From assembly GCF_000003815.2 (NCBI RefSeq), contig NC_049982.1, positions 19,398,496 through 19,462,495 on the forward strand: a stretch of 64,000 nucleotides of DNA, read 5' to 3'. Both the position numbers and the translations under genes were made by a program. The stretch comes from Branchiostoma floridae. Its lineage: Eukaryota; Chordata; Leptocardii; Amphioxiformes; Branchiostomatidae. The notes below the pieces were generated by a model. It worked only from the letters and a program-made list of their open reading frames with translations. It was not told where the DNA came from and made no database searches. Positions 41,301 to 56,300 of this stretch are shown here, piece by piece (position 1 is the first letter of the stretch; the number at the start of each line of letters is the position of its first letter).

Positions 41301-44300
41301 GCACAATAGTGCACCATGTGGGTTGTCTCGGGGTGGCTTTTAGATGTACGTCAGTTTGAACTGAATTCTGAAACTTATTTTTACACTGTGAATCAAATTA
41401 TGATGTTTTTCAGTTTCAAGGAGAACTAGAAATTAGGATGCATGGAGTGATTCTAGTATTTCTACACCACCACTGTCAGAAAGCTTTGGTGGTAGGAAGT
41501 CCTGTTTCAGGATTGTTGCTGGCAACATGTAATTGTTTACCTCCAGTGGAGAAGTTGTCTGGACCATTTCAGGGACCACATCTTCCTGGACAGGAATGGG
41601 CCAAGATTAGAGAATCTCTGGTTACAAAACACAATCTGCTCCAAGGAACAACATGCACTAATTGGGATCAGAAAGTTTCCGCTTTTTTTGTTGCCTGATT
41701 TTTTTTAATGGAATTGTTTTGTGAAATGGTGGGCTTGTACTTTTTGTTGCAGAGAAGTCCAGTGTGTTAGTATGGAGTTGAGATGTGCACAGTAATATCC
41801 TGTTTTACGGTAAAGGCAAGGCATCTATTATTGTCCCATCAAGCAGAGAGCACATCCAGTATGGGGGCTTTGGACTGGTCATCATCCTCTGGAGCAATCC
41901 CAGCGATCTTCCCATCCATATTTTACCAGCTATCCCCTGGAGCGCCATCAGGACTGTCCAGACATGTAATGAATTACCAAACAGTCCTACAGAAATGTGC
42001 AGCAAATAGTCGGCTGTCAATAAAGAAGGTTACAAACAATGGAGAGATAGCCTCATTACTCATTAGGCTGTCAGCAGTTTTGATGGAAGAGTGTATAAAA
42101 TGTACATCCACAGAGTTTTGCTCATGTGGATATATGTGTGATTGTCCGAATTACTCGTGGGTGATGCCTACAAATGCAAAGCTAATTTGAAACTGTTCAG
42201 GTTTTGTCATGTTGTTGGCCCAAACCACTGTATCAGCATCAAAAGTACTTGTGTGTTCCTGTTTTGTGCTGCTGTTGTTCTTATTCGTCTTTTCATTTGT
42301 ATTCATAGTATTAATTAATGTAAGAATCCTTGGACGTCATAGCCTCAACATATGAAAATATTATGAATTCTGGTAACTTGTGGCATAGAATACTACCTCC
42401 GAAGAGACAATGCAAAAGAAAAAGGGAAAGAACGGTTGGGTGAACAATAGGAAAATGCGTTAGTGTTGGATGAATCGTCTGATCAGGCATTTGTGTACAA
42501 ATTCATGAGCTGTTTTCTCCATCTAGCCTCGGCACCTACATGTACAAATGTCCAAACTGGCCTGAACAGGGAGACTGAAGAAGTTAACTGAGTCGCTTCT
42601 GTATGTTGGGGTGAGGATTCCTTTTCTGTTCAACACGAAACTTTATTATTATTAGTGAAAACATGGAGCTACATTTTTTGTGTACCCCAAAACTTGTCCC
42701 ACTGTTACCAGAATTTAAAACATCCGGAGACATAAAAGAAGCAATGCCAGTGGGGGTTGGCCTATTTTTGTACTCTGTTGAGGTATGTGAAATTCAGTTA
42801 CCCTCAAATGAGTGGACAACACATGCAAACAGCAGTAGATCTACAATGCATATACATGTATTCATCTAGCCCTTCGCTTTTGAAGCTTGGAATTATAAAT
42901 TTTGCTAAACTGAAGACTTCTTTCAGAATTAACTTACCGGTAGCAGAGTAGGTGGCCCAAGGTTCCTAGCTGTAAAAGTCTCAGAAAATCATGACTAGAT
43001 CACAGAAAATAACAATTCCTATCTTTGACAGTGCTATTATTGTTCGTGTAGATATGTGTGCCAAGTGCCCAAGGCTGACAGTTATGCCCTTTAGAATAGA
43101 AGGGTTATTGTAGACACATGCATTAATATATTATCTAACTAATGGTCATCCTCAACTTGGTTAGTCGCTATTGTCTGTTTTGTAATGATCACAGAAACGC
43201 GTTAATAAAATTATGCCATAACATATAATTAAAAGTTTAAGATACATACACGTATATCTGGCTGCATTTTAGAACAACTTCTGTGTTAATCTCATGTTGA
43301 TTTATTGTCTTAGATTGGAATTGAATCTAGCTGTCATTAGATACAGGAATTAGTAGGAGATTTATAGTTTTATGTCTATTCACCCATTCCATGTGAAGTT
43401 CAAGGTTGTAATAATTAAATCACTGTCTATTGAGCATTATCAATACAGCAGACAGAGTAATGGGATCAGAGGGGAAGCCAAAATTTGTAAAAGAGAGATT
43501 GTTGATTGTTTGTATTGTAGTTAAAGTGTTTCACATGTAGATTTGTATGAGTGAATCCTATTTTCAACAGGGTAGAATACTAGAAATGGCTCTGTTGATT
43601 GCGGTCATGTCTGCTTGCAGTCTAGTCAAACAGTAGAGTCAGAAGTAGGTTACTGGATTGCTGCCAGCATACACAGTGGAGGTTGGCAACCCCTCACCCA
43701 AAAGGGGATGTCCTTTCCCCATGTCATGAGCCTTTGTGCCCTTCTCATTGGGTAAATAGGCAATGATACTGTCAGACGTACTGGGAAATTTATAGCAGAA
43801 AATGTGATACTCTGTATAAAGGACAATGTTGGGGATTAAAGTAACTGGAGATTGTAGATACATGTACAATGTTGTACATGTACATTTCTTTGTGGATGTA
43901 GACTTAACTTCATGACTATATGCATGATTTTAGGATTTACCCCATCTTGTGCATCTGTACATGTGCCCATCAGACACTTGGTAATAAGCGCAGATGACTT
44001 CTGAATGGCAACTTGTAGCTTCAGTAAAGAAAATGTACTGGTAAATATTAGGAAAATGTTCCACAATGTACATGTTCCATGCATGTGAACACAAGCGGAC
44101 ATGTACCCCTGTGTTACCTCAGGCAAATTGGTAGCGGCAAATAAGGCCTCCCCTGCTTGCCCAGGAAGTTTACTGAGTAATCAACAAACTGGCCTCAAGT
44201 GCCAAATGTTGAAGCAGGGGAGATTTCCAAACTATTTACATGGGGCTTGGCTGCCAAGATGGCTGTAAGCTTTCCGTACCAGTGAGGCCCCACATAATGC

Positions 44301-47300
44301 TATAGATGGACTACCACTGGTAACAGGGCAGATGTGGTCTATCTGTGATTCTGAGGAATCTTAGCTGGTAAACTTGGCTAAGGTGTTTGATTCTGCATTC
44401 TTAAATGTGCTTTAAATCATGTTTTAGTGTCTAAATAATGAGTTATTTCTTGGATGTTTGAAATACACATGTAGTTCTTAGTTGATAGTACAGTAAAAAG
44501 ATTAGATCTTTACAAGAAACATATTAGTAGTTTCAATTTTATACAACTGGATAAAATCAGGAGATATACTTATTTGTTTGTTGCATTTCTTTGATTTTTC
44601 ACTCCTAAATTGTTCCATAATTGCATTTATTTTAAATGCCTGTTACATGCACATGTATGGACAATTCACTAATAGCCGCATTTATGTGTATACCATCTTT
44701 TTCATTGGTACAATTGTACATTGGAACTACCAGCAAAAGAATTTGCCAAGTTTGCAAGCAGGACGTGTGTTCCTATATCCAAGAGACTTGTGGAGGGGGT
44801 AGACAGGTTTGTTTGTGTTGTTCAGGTGTGCTGTTCTGCAGGGCCTGACGGATTATGCAGGTGTAATCCGCTTGCCATTCCTTGCGGACTGTGGCCAGAA
44901 AGCTTATAGTACACTGCACATATTTGCCTAGTAATCAGCAACAAGGTGTTTAAGCTTTTAAGAAAGGGACAACTGTTTATCAATGTTGTACTGTTCATAG
45001 TTTCTATAGATTTTGAATATTTGTAAAAAGTGGTTTGTACATTTGTATAATCCACGACTAACCCTTATAGGTCTGGAGGCCCAGTTGATTGAAACTACCA
45101 GCTGTTGTGAGATATGGCCTTGGCAATCCCACAGCTGACCCCCTCTCTCCCTCCAACTCCTCTTAATCTTGATACTGTGGATATTCTTCACAGCCTCAAT
45201 GTAGATTCTCAACTCTTTCCTGTACAGCAATGGCAAGGGCACAGGGAGAACATCATCCCAGCCACAAGTCAGTTGCAACCTGAGTAGAAATATTGATTTC
45301 CAACATGTGGATTTGCTCCCCACAGAGCTAAGTGGGTAGTGACAGGGGAAAGATGAATGAGGAGGGCTTCAGGATCAGGTGGCCCCACTTCTCACCCAGA
45401 CATCTGAGGTAGATTCAGCAGGCTAGGGGAGCTGACCAACTGGGAGAACAAATACTCCTCCTCTGGAGGGAATCTGTGCAAGATCAAGAACTGAAAACTG
45501 ATCTATTCTTACAGTTCTGGAGCACTGTATATCAGATAATATACTGATCATGATGGTACAACTTTGATTATTATTCTTGCCTGTGAGTTGGGAGAAAATA
45601 CCTTCCATTAGAGACCCCTACTGTCTACAGTATGTTTATACTGGGGACCAAATTGACCTGTTCCCTTCTGTCAGGATGTATATTTTGCTTGTGTAATATC
45701 CGAGGGTCATCCATTTCAGGATGTGAGGAGGGACAAGAGTGTTTATCTGTTTGTATTTTTCTCACCGGACAGGAAAATTACCATCTTCAAGGACTTAATG
45801 ATGTTACAGGATGTGTCTGCAACACCTATTTTAAAGAATTGTTTCTATTGAACTGTTTCTGTTGAACTGCCATGTCGCCCAACTCTCGAAATGAAGTGAG
45901 TCTCCCCTGTCCCAAGCATAGATACTTTGACCTTTAGGTCAAAGGGTCAGGAGCATCCTAACCCCCAGAGAAGGCAGGAAGGCCATGGTGTTGTCTGTGT
46001 GATTAATGACCCCAGCCACCCACTATCTGTGGGCTGTGTTTGGGTAGACAGTGTCTCACCCCTGCTTCTCAGGCCAGACCCATCTCCCAGCATTGGGACA
46101 GGTTCTCCAGTCTGTGTGTCGCCTCTAAATGTACCAATATACAAACAGGCACGACTTGTTCACTTTCAGTGCCACATGTAACAACAGGTCATCAGTGTTG
46201 TATTTTGTTATCCTCACATTTTTTCCAATATCAATATTGTCCCCATTACCACGCTGTAAAATCAAGTCAGACATGGGATCTTCATGTTGGGATAAGACTT
46301 AGTGGTTCCCTCTCGATCTCTGATTTATATGATAAGCAGTTATGCAATTGCTTCAAGAAAGTCACTCCTAGTAGGAGACAAACTTTAGGCCACAGTTAGC
46401 AAGCGGAAGTAGTGATCCAGCGGTCACTACGGAGGATGGTGCTCAGGCTAGACAAACTTCCCTGAAATATCCCCTTAATGCTGGAATGGTACAGTCCTGA
46501 GCAGTTCATCCCATTCTTTGGTGTACATGACAGCCATGTCTTGATCAGCTGGACTCCTCACTCCAATATACTTCATGAATGATGAATGGAAAAATCTCCA
46601 GTAACTCCATTTGTCTTGTCAGGCTTATCTGAAACCCTTGAAAGTCTGTCCTATCTTCTAACGGGCAATTTTCAACAATTTTGCCCGTACGAGTCATTGA
46701 ATCCTTCTGCCTTTTCCCAGTGCTCCTATACACATTTACAGAGTAATGGAACATTTATGGGTTGACTTGAGTGCATCATCTTTATGGAACAGACAGTTTC
46801 ATGCTCGATGAAATCAAGTATTTCACTGGACAGGATTGAAGGTGATTGAGGGGTTCTGGCTGTAAAAAGGCCCATATGCAGCAGACAGTGGAAGCTCAAA
46901 GGAGCCGACAGAGCCATGACCATAAAACCTCCTGCTCTCTACCAGGGAGGTCAATGGTATCATTTTCTGGAAGCTGCTACTAGTCCCTTTGCTGGCATGG
47001 GTGTGATGAATCATGGGAGCCACAACAGCCATCTGCCGCTGACAGCTCCGGACTGTCTCTTTTTTCATTACTGGTTTCACTGTTCGTCTTCAAAAGTTAA
47101 AGACTTTCTTTTCTTTGGCTCAAATAACTTTTAGAGTTCAACTCCAAAGGAGCTTGACCTTCGAGTTTGTTTTTTTAGTAACTTTTTAGATTGTGTGTCT
47201 AGAGAAAAACGGAAAGATGGGCCTGGAGACTGCTCTCCATCTTCGTGTCTACCTTGTCCCCCAATGACCAGGAGGTCTTCTCACGTGAAGGAAAGTCAAG

Positions 47301-50300
47301 TAATAATTATGAAAAACATGAATGTTTTTTTCAGCCATTCAGGTATGAACTTCGAACTGTTGCAAGACAAATGCACCTATACTTCCGACATTTTGATTTT
47401 CCCACAATACAAGTATGCTGCACCAAGTTTGGCACGCTGTGCTTCTGCCCGTGTGTCTAAACTGAAGTCAAAGTAGCCGAGGCGTCGCATGACAGTACTG
47501 TCACCAGTGTAAGGCACGCCTTAATGTCTTAAACAAGAACCACTGTTGTAAGATTTAATCCACCATATGTAAGATGATGAAATGGTGAACTCAAAAGTGT
47601 CATTGCTTTCTAATTCCAACAGTTGGACTTCTTGGGATGAGTTTTTTGCAGAAGAATAAAAATGTGATGATAGTTCACAGTCTCTCATTTTGAGTACAGA
47701 GTCAGCCTTGTTACGATTAAACAGTAGACCTGATTTTTAGGTGTTGAAAGGTCCAAAGTTGGGTAATTACAATTATGTACAGTTTTGTGACTCATTAGAT
47801 GGTGATAAAAATGATTAGAAAGGCTAGTGTAGATTATCATTAGAGTGTGATATGAAGATGAACTGATAACGTTGATTAATAATAAGAAAATGATAACAGT
47901 TTAGAGTAAGGGGTAAGCTTTTAAATATGTTGGATAGGATTTAGTCTGTACCTGTGTGAAGTTTCAGTATAACTTTTATAAATAATCATATTATATGATA
48001 TCACATTATTATAAAATCTAGAATGCTAGTATTGCTACAATGTGTGATCTACCCCTGGTTTCTGCCATCTCATTGTTGTCAACAGGTTTGTACTATCCAA
48101 TATTCATGGTGGTTTTCTGGGAAGATTTACCTTTATCTGAATGAAATCCAGCTTGTGGACAGGGTCTTCTGTCTTGTTTATCAGCCCTTGAGTGGATGAT
48201 AAGTGAGGATGAATCATGCCCCCCTCCCCAGTCAGCCTGTTGTCCCAACACTAGTAGTGGCTTGTATTGCCCATGATTAGGGGCCATGTCTGGGCCACAT
48301 TTTCTCCACATTCTTCTCCCGCTAGTCTGGATAATTTAAAGCCCCAAAGTCTCCCAGCCATGCTGAATGTTTAAAGAGCGGAAGTGTGGTGTAGATGTAG
48401 AGGTTATTGGATCCTTTGCAAGGATTAAAATCCTGATACCGCCTAGTGAATTCAGCTCGGTTATGTGATGGCTGCCATCTGTCCACTTGTGAGAAACTGA
48501 CCCCCACATATCATAAAATTTTCAAATATTGGATCAAATAGATAACTACCAGACTCGTTTTACCATAAGAGTTCATGTAGTTTATACTTCACAGCTGTCA
48601 TGAATGATCAGATTTCAGTTACAGCTGTTTTGATATTTGTTTACTGAGAGTAAAATATAGATAAAGGTGCAGTCAAAGATTGCCATGGAAGAGACCAGGT
48701 CAAGTGTGTGTCACTCATTCAAGTACTAGAGGAATGGGTAATATCATAAAATGCTGTACGTTGATTATAATTTAATATGCATTCTTTCAAATTTACATGT
48801 ATTATAATGTGTACATGTTGAATGTTGAGAAGTTACAAATCCTGTTTTGTTTTCTAGGGATCTGAGCGACAACGGGATCAGTACCATTGAAGCTGGGGCT
48901 TTCACTGGTCTAGGAACATTGGAAAAACTGTAAGTTTACATACCTTCATGTATCCCATATCCTATCTCCCATTCTGTTGCCCATGTTATACTTACCCCAA
49001 ATTATAAGCCTTGCGCTTTCCCCATGTTTAATTTGCCATCTAATTTTCTTGTAAATGAACAAACATAAAAATGGGACCTTCATGGAATTCCCTGGGTGTT
49101 TTTTTTCAATATTAACAGCATAAAACTTTGTTTTTGTGATGTATAAAATTTCCTTATTGTAGGTGGATAACACAGTATTACTTTGGTGATGCCAAGTGTC
49201 CCACATCAGGGCATATCACTTTAGTCAGAGTAGTATGAGGAAAATGGGAAAAACTTCCTGAAATGTCACTCACAGCTGTGATGTTGGTGATTGAAGATTT
49301 GCTCAAGTTTCTTCTCAGCTGCAAATTAAAGTTTGTCTTGTGGCAAGAAGCAGGTTGTACAGTCTAGCTAATGTTACAGCTACGCAGACCATGTACACAA
49401 AAGAGTGACATTTTGTGTGACAGAAAACTAATCTTATGTTTACTTATTAGTAAGTAATCAAAGGTTACCCTGTAATAGGCCAGGTCAGGATGTGGGTCTT
49501 CCCTCTAATTGCCCAGGGCAGTTAGGAATGACTTTTGACAATTGAAATGTCTTGGTCACCAGCATTTCTAAATGTGGTGTCCAGGCTCTTATACAATGTA
49601 TAAGTTATAACTTTGTGTGGTTTCCACAACAGGTAGATTAGAGCTCAATATGAAAGCGATAAGTAATAAACATTGTTTTAGGATTGAAATTCAATTCAAA
49701 ACATTATCATACATGCTGCTGATATGATAGGCTGTAGCCATGATATCAGTGGCATTTCACAAAGCTGTATATCTTGAATTCTCTTTGGAAGAGTTTGAAG
49801 CTTATTATTAGACAATTGTGCCAAGGCCCCTAGGTCCTTGTTGAGGTCAGCCTGTCATAAGTGAGGTATTTTGTAGGTACAGACATGCAGCTGTGGAATG
49901 GTAAAGGACTTGCAGCAACTCCAAACAAACAGGAGAATCTGTAAGAGGGCTGCATCAGGGCCCCAGCTGTCCCAGAGTGGACACCAAGTTCTGTGTGGAA
50001 ATAGCATAGATATGAGTTGGAGTGTATCTCTGGCAATAGGGCATACCATGGGTATTGCTGAGTCTGTAGCAATGCTTATGATAGATGCATAAATATATAT
50101 AACCTTTGTCTCTTATGTTATCAACATACAAGTTATATCACTGAACATTAATTACATCTGCAAAGTGATTGGTTGACCTAGTGATAACTTGTTAATGAAT
50201 CAATTTATAATAGATAACCACATATGTGCAAATGATGCAGATAAGCTGTCCACACAAGGTTTTCTCAGTTTTTTTTTAATGTTAGTAATTTAATTTGGTA

Positions 50301-53300
50301 ATAAACCAGTGTGCTGCTGAAACAAATTTAACAGCTAGAAATTTGCAGAAGCAGCAGGACGTTGTAATGTTGGACAAAGCTGTGGTATCACCCAAAGATA
50401 AGATAAAATGGCTATCAGAAACAAAAACATGTGAAATCTCAAGAGGGCAAGTGCTTTGGAGAGCCATGGAGTCCTTTCTACTGGGAAGTAATTGGCAGTC
50501 GCCAGAAAGGTTATTGAAGTGAAAACGCGATCTGTGGAACAAAAAATCCTTCTATGATTATTGTTCTTCAAAGAGTCGGTCTGTGTATGCCGCAAGTCAT
50601 TTGGGTGTTTGAGGTGAATTAAAGTGATATATTCAGCTCTGTGTTTCATGGTCTTCAAATACCTGATAAGCCAGGGTACAGAGATATGCCCTTTGTCGCA
50701 CAATACAAGAGCAATGAAGCACGTCAAAGGAAGGAAGGAACATAGATAAGAGGACAAAGGGACAGTGCTATCAGCAGGAAAAATCTTGGTATTGAAAGGT
50801 TTGGGTGTGGCAGGCTGTTCAAGGTTCTGTCAGGTGTGTCACAAGTGCGAACACAAAGATCATGATGAGAGCTGCCTCTCCTACTGTCCTACTAATTAAA
50901 CACCTAGACATATTTTCAATGTTTATCCATCTGGAACATGGAAAGTAAAGGAAAATCATGACATAGGATCACATCAAACACATGTACAGCCTCTGCTCTG
51001 GATTTCAATTTTGTCTCCAGGATGCATTAGCCATTAAGCACCCCCCTTCCTAGGGATTAACATGCTTGATTTCAAATCTTACTTCAAGTTTTATCTGCTA
51101 ATTTTCCTTCCATTTTCACAGAAATAATCATTGACATATGCCAAACTGTAAACTTATAGTCCCTCAGAAGTCAGTGCAGATTCTTTTATTGGTAATCTCG
51201 AAATGAATCTCAAACTGGCTCTAGCTCAGAAACGTTTTATCAATGCAACCTTGCACTTATTAAAGAAGTTGTAATATTACAATGGTTGACTGATTAAAGA
51301 AAGGATGTCCTCTTGGTGAGAATTGTTGTCATGGTGCAAAATATCAGTGGTTTGTAGTACTTAACTTAAGGGCATACACATAGGTGACAAACAGGGGCAC
51401 ATGAAGTATGCAGGACTTGTTGTGATAGCTACTGCCAGAGCCCAGGTTTGTTATTGCTGGGAGGTCTGTCCTTCCCTATCCCTGGGAGACATCTCCTCTG
51501 TCCTTCAGCTAGCCGGTACATCTGCAATGTTCACCCAGAGGTCACCTGTATAGGGTACCCTGCATTGCTCTTGTTCAAGTTGTTGACAAAAGCCTGTGAC
51601 ACATTTTGAAAGGTTTCACATTGGACAAAGTGAGGTAACTTTAATTGTACCACCCTATCTGGTGTCTACATCTGCCTATCCTGGGGGACACCATTCTGAT
51701 TGAATCTGAACACCCCTGCACTTTCCAACAAGGGTAGGATTTAACTAACAGCTGATAAGCATCTCTGGATGTGTGGACAGTCTTTCAACACCTGACCGCT
51801 CATCTGCATATGAACCATTGATTTGGAGTCAGACTCAACATTTTAGCCATGATTGTCCCTATCTCATTTTTTCTTGGAATTTATTTTGTTTTGAGAACAA
51901 AGGTCTTTTATGAGAACACAAGTCAAGAATGCCCAACAATTGGTCTTAAGTATGTAGAGTAAAAAGGAAAGAATTCTAAAAGGTGTGAATTATAACAATT
52001 AACAAAGACCATTCATTAACTAGAGTAAAAGAGTGAGTCAGTGTTTTGTCATTTAATTGTTGTGTAAAGGCTCTGATTTTCACATTTTTGACATAGTTTA
52101 AAATTAAAGAGCAGACGAGTTTTTGTACATACCTTTGCTGATGTTCTTTTATTCATGTTATATTGACATTTTAGAATCAACCTTTGAGCTATGAAAACTT
52201 TGCTTTCACTTTATGACCTGCATTACATATTGCTATATGATATATGGATCTTTCATTGCATTGTGTTTCTCTTAAAAGGAGATAGGGACAACTCACAAAT
52301 GAATTCCTCTGGTAGCCTTTTGCATATTGATTGCTTGATGACACTGGTGAGAAAAATGCCATGCATTTAAAGGAAGCTGAGTGCTGCAGAGCATCTCCTT
52401 GTTTCCTGTCCAAGTTGCAGCCACCCTAATTGAGAGAGCACTTAAAGTAGAGCTGCCACCTGTTACAGGGTGGTAATCTACTGGGTAATGACAGGGACTC
52501 TCAGACCTCACCTCCTTATTGTTCTACACCCTTCCGCACAAAAATGTATAAGTACAGGGTCTGCTTGTCTTAGCATTTGGCAAAATATGCTCAGTCAGGT
52601 GTACCATGGAATAAGTCATCTTTCCCTACAGTAACTGTTATGTGGTTTCCTGCAAGCTAGTTCCTGTAATGATGACTCTTGCCGACCGTTTGTACCAGGA
52701 AATATTCTTCAGCCAGGAAAAATTAGCTATGTGTTCTGGTATCTGGCCATCACATGTGGATAGGTGGGGTCACCGTGACATGAAATGCATGTACAGATAT
52801 GTACTACAATAGGCGTGCATGTACCAGAGCATGCTTCCGTTGCAATATTATATACTGTCAGTTTAGACTCAGCAAATGTACATTTTATTACCTTTACTAG
52901 GTAGTCTGAATATATATATATACTTTCATACGTTTGACTCTGGCTTTATTTTATAGCTTCTTACTGCTGTATAGCTATAAGAAAGTGTATGACCCTACAA
53001 TACAAGATGCCACTGATGCCACTCACATCCATACACAGGTCCTCTGCCCTAATTAGCCTGCTCTAAATCCTGGTAGATTGCAGAGATACCATGAACAATC
53101 TCATGCAGGGGTGATCACAGAGCCATCACGCTCCACAGGTCAATCTTACAGGCTTCCCCGCAAACATCAAAGGAGCAGGTTGCCAGTCAAGTATACCTGA
53201 AGTGTCTTTACAGGGGATCAACCGTGACATGGTGGAGCCTGTTATCACTATGGGCTTGCCACTAATGAGACTTTAGAGGGTTCAGATTCATGCAATAATG

Positions 53301-56300
53301 AAAGATATGGATATCCAGCAATAAACCTGTAAAATCATGGTTAATGCTAGTGTCCTGTGGAGACAGAATGAAGAAACTGAAATAAACAGGGCATTTTGAT
53401 ACACATTAAAGCCAAGTAAACAATATGGAATGTTTAAACAGTGCTGGATAAGTGGAAATACCAACAAATGCCTCTGTGCTGTTTTTAGAGTTGACCTTTG
53501 ATATGTTAAATTATCTTGTAACGAGGTTCAAGTTGAAGGTGAGGAATGCTGGTAGCATACTACAAGCTATCCAGAAATGCCTTTGGAAGCGAAGGCTGAA
53601 TTCTTCAAGCCAAATACTCTTTATATGGAAGTTTTACAAAGAACCTATTATACAGTTTTATGCTTAAATTCTGTCAGCATTAAATGTACAAACTGTTTCT
53701 CAGCCCGGTGCTTGATCCTTCTGAAATCGCATGCAATTAAAGATACTCAGTAATTATTTATATCAAAAGTATATATAAGTTATGTTTAGTAAACTATGAT
53801 AAGAACCTGGAATGTTAATGTCAAGTGCAGGTTAAGCTGTGCTGCCTACAACTGATCTCATCCTCTAAAAGACCTTATTCCTCCATACAGATAAAGTTCT
53901 GGTAGTAATTGGGCTTGTGAATGGCTCTGCAGTTCCCTTCTATCTCATGTAAAATCCATTGATGATTGAACATTTTCCTGTCATGTTTTTCAGGGACTTG
54001 TCCAACAACCAGCTTAGTATCATCAATAGCAGTATGTTCATTGGATTGGATGGGCTGCAGAGACTGTAAGTATGACGTTAAATACTGTACCGATTCAGAT
54101 ATTCCATTGGCATTGTGCAGAGGTTCGGCAAGAAAGTGTAGCATCTCTATCTTTCATAAAGAACCTTGGACAAATGTTCACTTACAGAGACTTGAAAGCT
54201 TATGTTTGCCTGTCTGGGACATCCTCCCATTGCTTTGTGATCCATCAGCTTTTTCATGTCATTTCTTCCCTAGAGAACAATTTGTAGCACGCCATCTGTC
54301 CATTCTTCTTAATTGTAGCCTGATTCTATGAATTGGGACATTTTGAATGTTTAGTATACCTCCCAAACAAGTAGGTTGCCTTCGTAGTCACTAAACTAGA
54401 ATATATATTTTGCTAAAAGTACAGTCATGCTATTTCAGAATTGAAGATTTTTGTTTACGGAACTTTAAGCATTGCAACATTTCTCTGTCCCGGTCACTGA
54501 ACCTTGAAGGGAATAACCCAATGTCTGCAGGCACTGCCCAGCCTGCTGTCACGGCTAATTGCACGCCTCTGCAATGCTGATAACATCCTCTTAGACATAC
54601 TGTTCTTAAAGTATTTCCCCAGGTTTACTCAGTATTGTGGCCTCAGGGAAAGCAGAAAGCTCCAGCTTTTATAAAAAGGTTGTGAAGCTTGCCCTTACTG
54701 GCCTCTTGATCAATGTAAATAACCTATTCTGTTAATATGTTGGAAAGGGTTTAAATGTTCCATGACCTACATGTAGGTAGCTTGTGTCCCATCCTTTAGG
54801 AATTTCGTGTGAAACTACGCATAGTTGCACCAACATTAACAATGTGATTTTAAGCATGAATTCTAGGGAACAGTGGAAAGAGTTATCAAATCCTACAACC
54901 ACAGTTTTTCATTCTTAATTGATATACAATGTAATATGATTTGTATGCATATATGAGAAATATGTCCTTAAGATTTTGCTGAAATGCTTAATCATGTTTC
55001 AGGTTTCTACAAGGAAACCACATCAGGACCTTGGTGGAGGACACTTTCAGTTCCCTGCGCAACATTAAGATGATGTAAGTCTGATCTTTCACCTCATTCA
55101 TGCAAACTCTGCAAAGTGAAAACAATATTAACTAAACAATATTTACAAAAGTGATTTGGTGGAAAACAAATGGACAATTGCATTTGTGTTTGTACAGAAA
55201 CTTGCAGTCAGACTGGCTGATCTGTGACTGTCACCTGAAGTGGTTTCTGAAGTGGACAAAGAAGAATAAGATCCGGCTGTCAGAGAGCACTGTCTGTGCC
55301 TTTCCTGCAACCGTGAAGAACCAGCGTTTCAAGAAGCTACGCCGCAGCCAGCTAACCTGTGGTAAGAGCTCTCGTATTGTATGTATTTTGGTAGGTACAC
55401 ATGTAGAAGCTTACACTTCCACCTACATGTGTATTACAGTAAAAAAGCTACTTTGAATGTTTGTCCTTGCTTTGAACTATTTCAGCTGCTATTTCACTAC
55501 ATGTAGGTAGTACTAGTATACCCTGGATACCAGACCCCTGCCTGATCTCAATGATATCTATCTGTATGTTGGCCCTAGAGCCGAGGAGTTGGGCTGTAAA
55601 GGCCCTAGAAATAGTCTGGCAACCAGGCTACAGGTATATAGGAATATGTTATAAAGACACCAACTGTGTGAGGAGGGGAGTAGCTCCTATTTTTAGGAGT
55701 AGTCAGGGACATCTGCAGGAAATTAATTCCTTGTCCTGATGCTGTTATCCCATGAGCTTGTCAGACAGAGAGCATGGGTTAAAACCCCTGGGACTGGACA
55801 AGAGGAAACCATAAAGGTGCCACTAAAACAGAAAGACTGTGGAAGGGAAACATGATACCATTTACAGCACAATGTCATTTTTTATGATAGATGCTTATCA
55901 GCTTACTTTCACATAAGCAATGTCAATTGAACTGAAAAGAAGTTTATATTGTCCTTTAGCCTTTTTACTTCAACAGTCATGTCAGCCTGAATTTCATGGC
56001 ATTTTATGATTGCCCTTCATATTTTTTAAAGAATTTTATCTGCATACTTTCCAACTCATTAATGAAGGAGTGTCCTACACTGGTAACAGAAACCCCCTTA
56101 ATAGGCAGCTACTGGAGTGAACTATCAGTGATATGAATCTTGAAATTCTGCTTGCCTGGATGTTTCTCCTGGTTCAGTGGTCCCAGGTGGTTTCAGGAAC
56201 TCCCCCTGCACTCATCTTCTTGGTTGCAGCCTGGAAAAGGTTATACCTTATTAAGTCTGGCTCTTTGTTGTCACCGACCAAGCTCAGCCTGCAGGGTAGG

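Larger units (their letters stand above)
30089..48857 (+). other. ADGRA intron 2 (18.8 kb)
   Basis: It lies between the first and second LRR exons. No nested gene was recognised on either strand; ORFs up to about 135 codons have no domain or splice context. It holds a mariner-like MITE (36358-36698), two 32-bp tandem duplications (31072-31135 and 39539-39602), a TACATGTACAA palindrome (43859-43882) and many TACATGTA motifs. Its size would allow enhancers, but none can be identified from one sequence. Confidence 0.6.

Noticed and set aside
41783-42190. 135-codon ORF in ADGRA intron 2
   Set aside because: Low-complexity AT-rich context, overlapped by other frames and with no recognisable domain.
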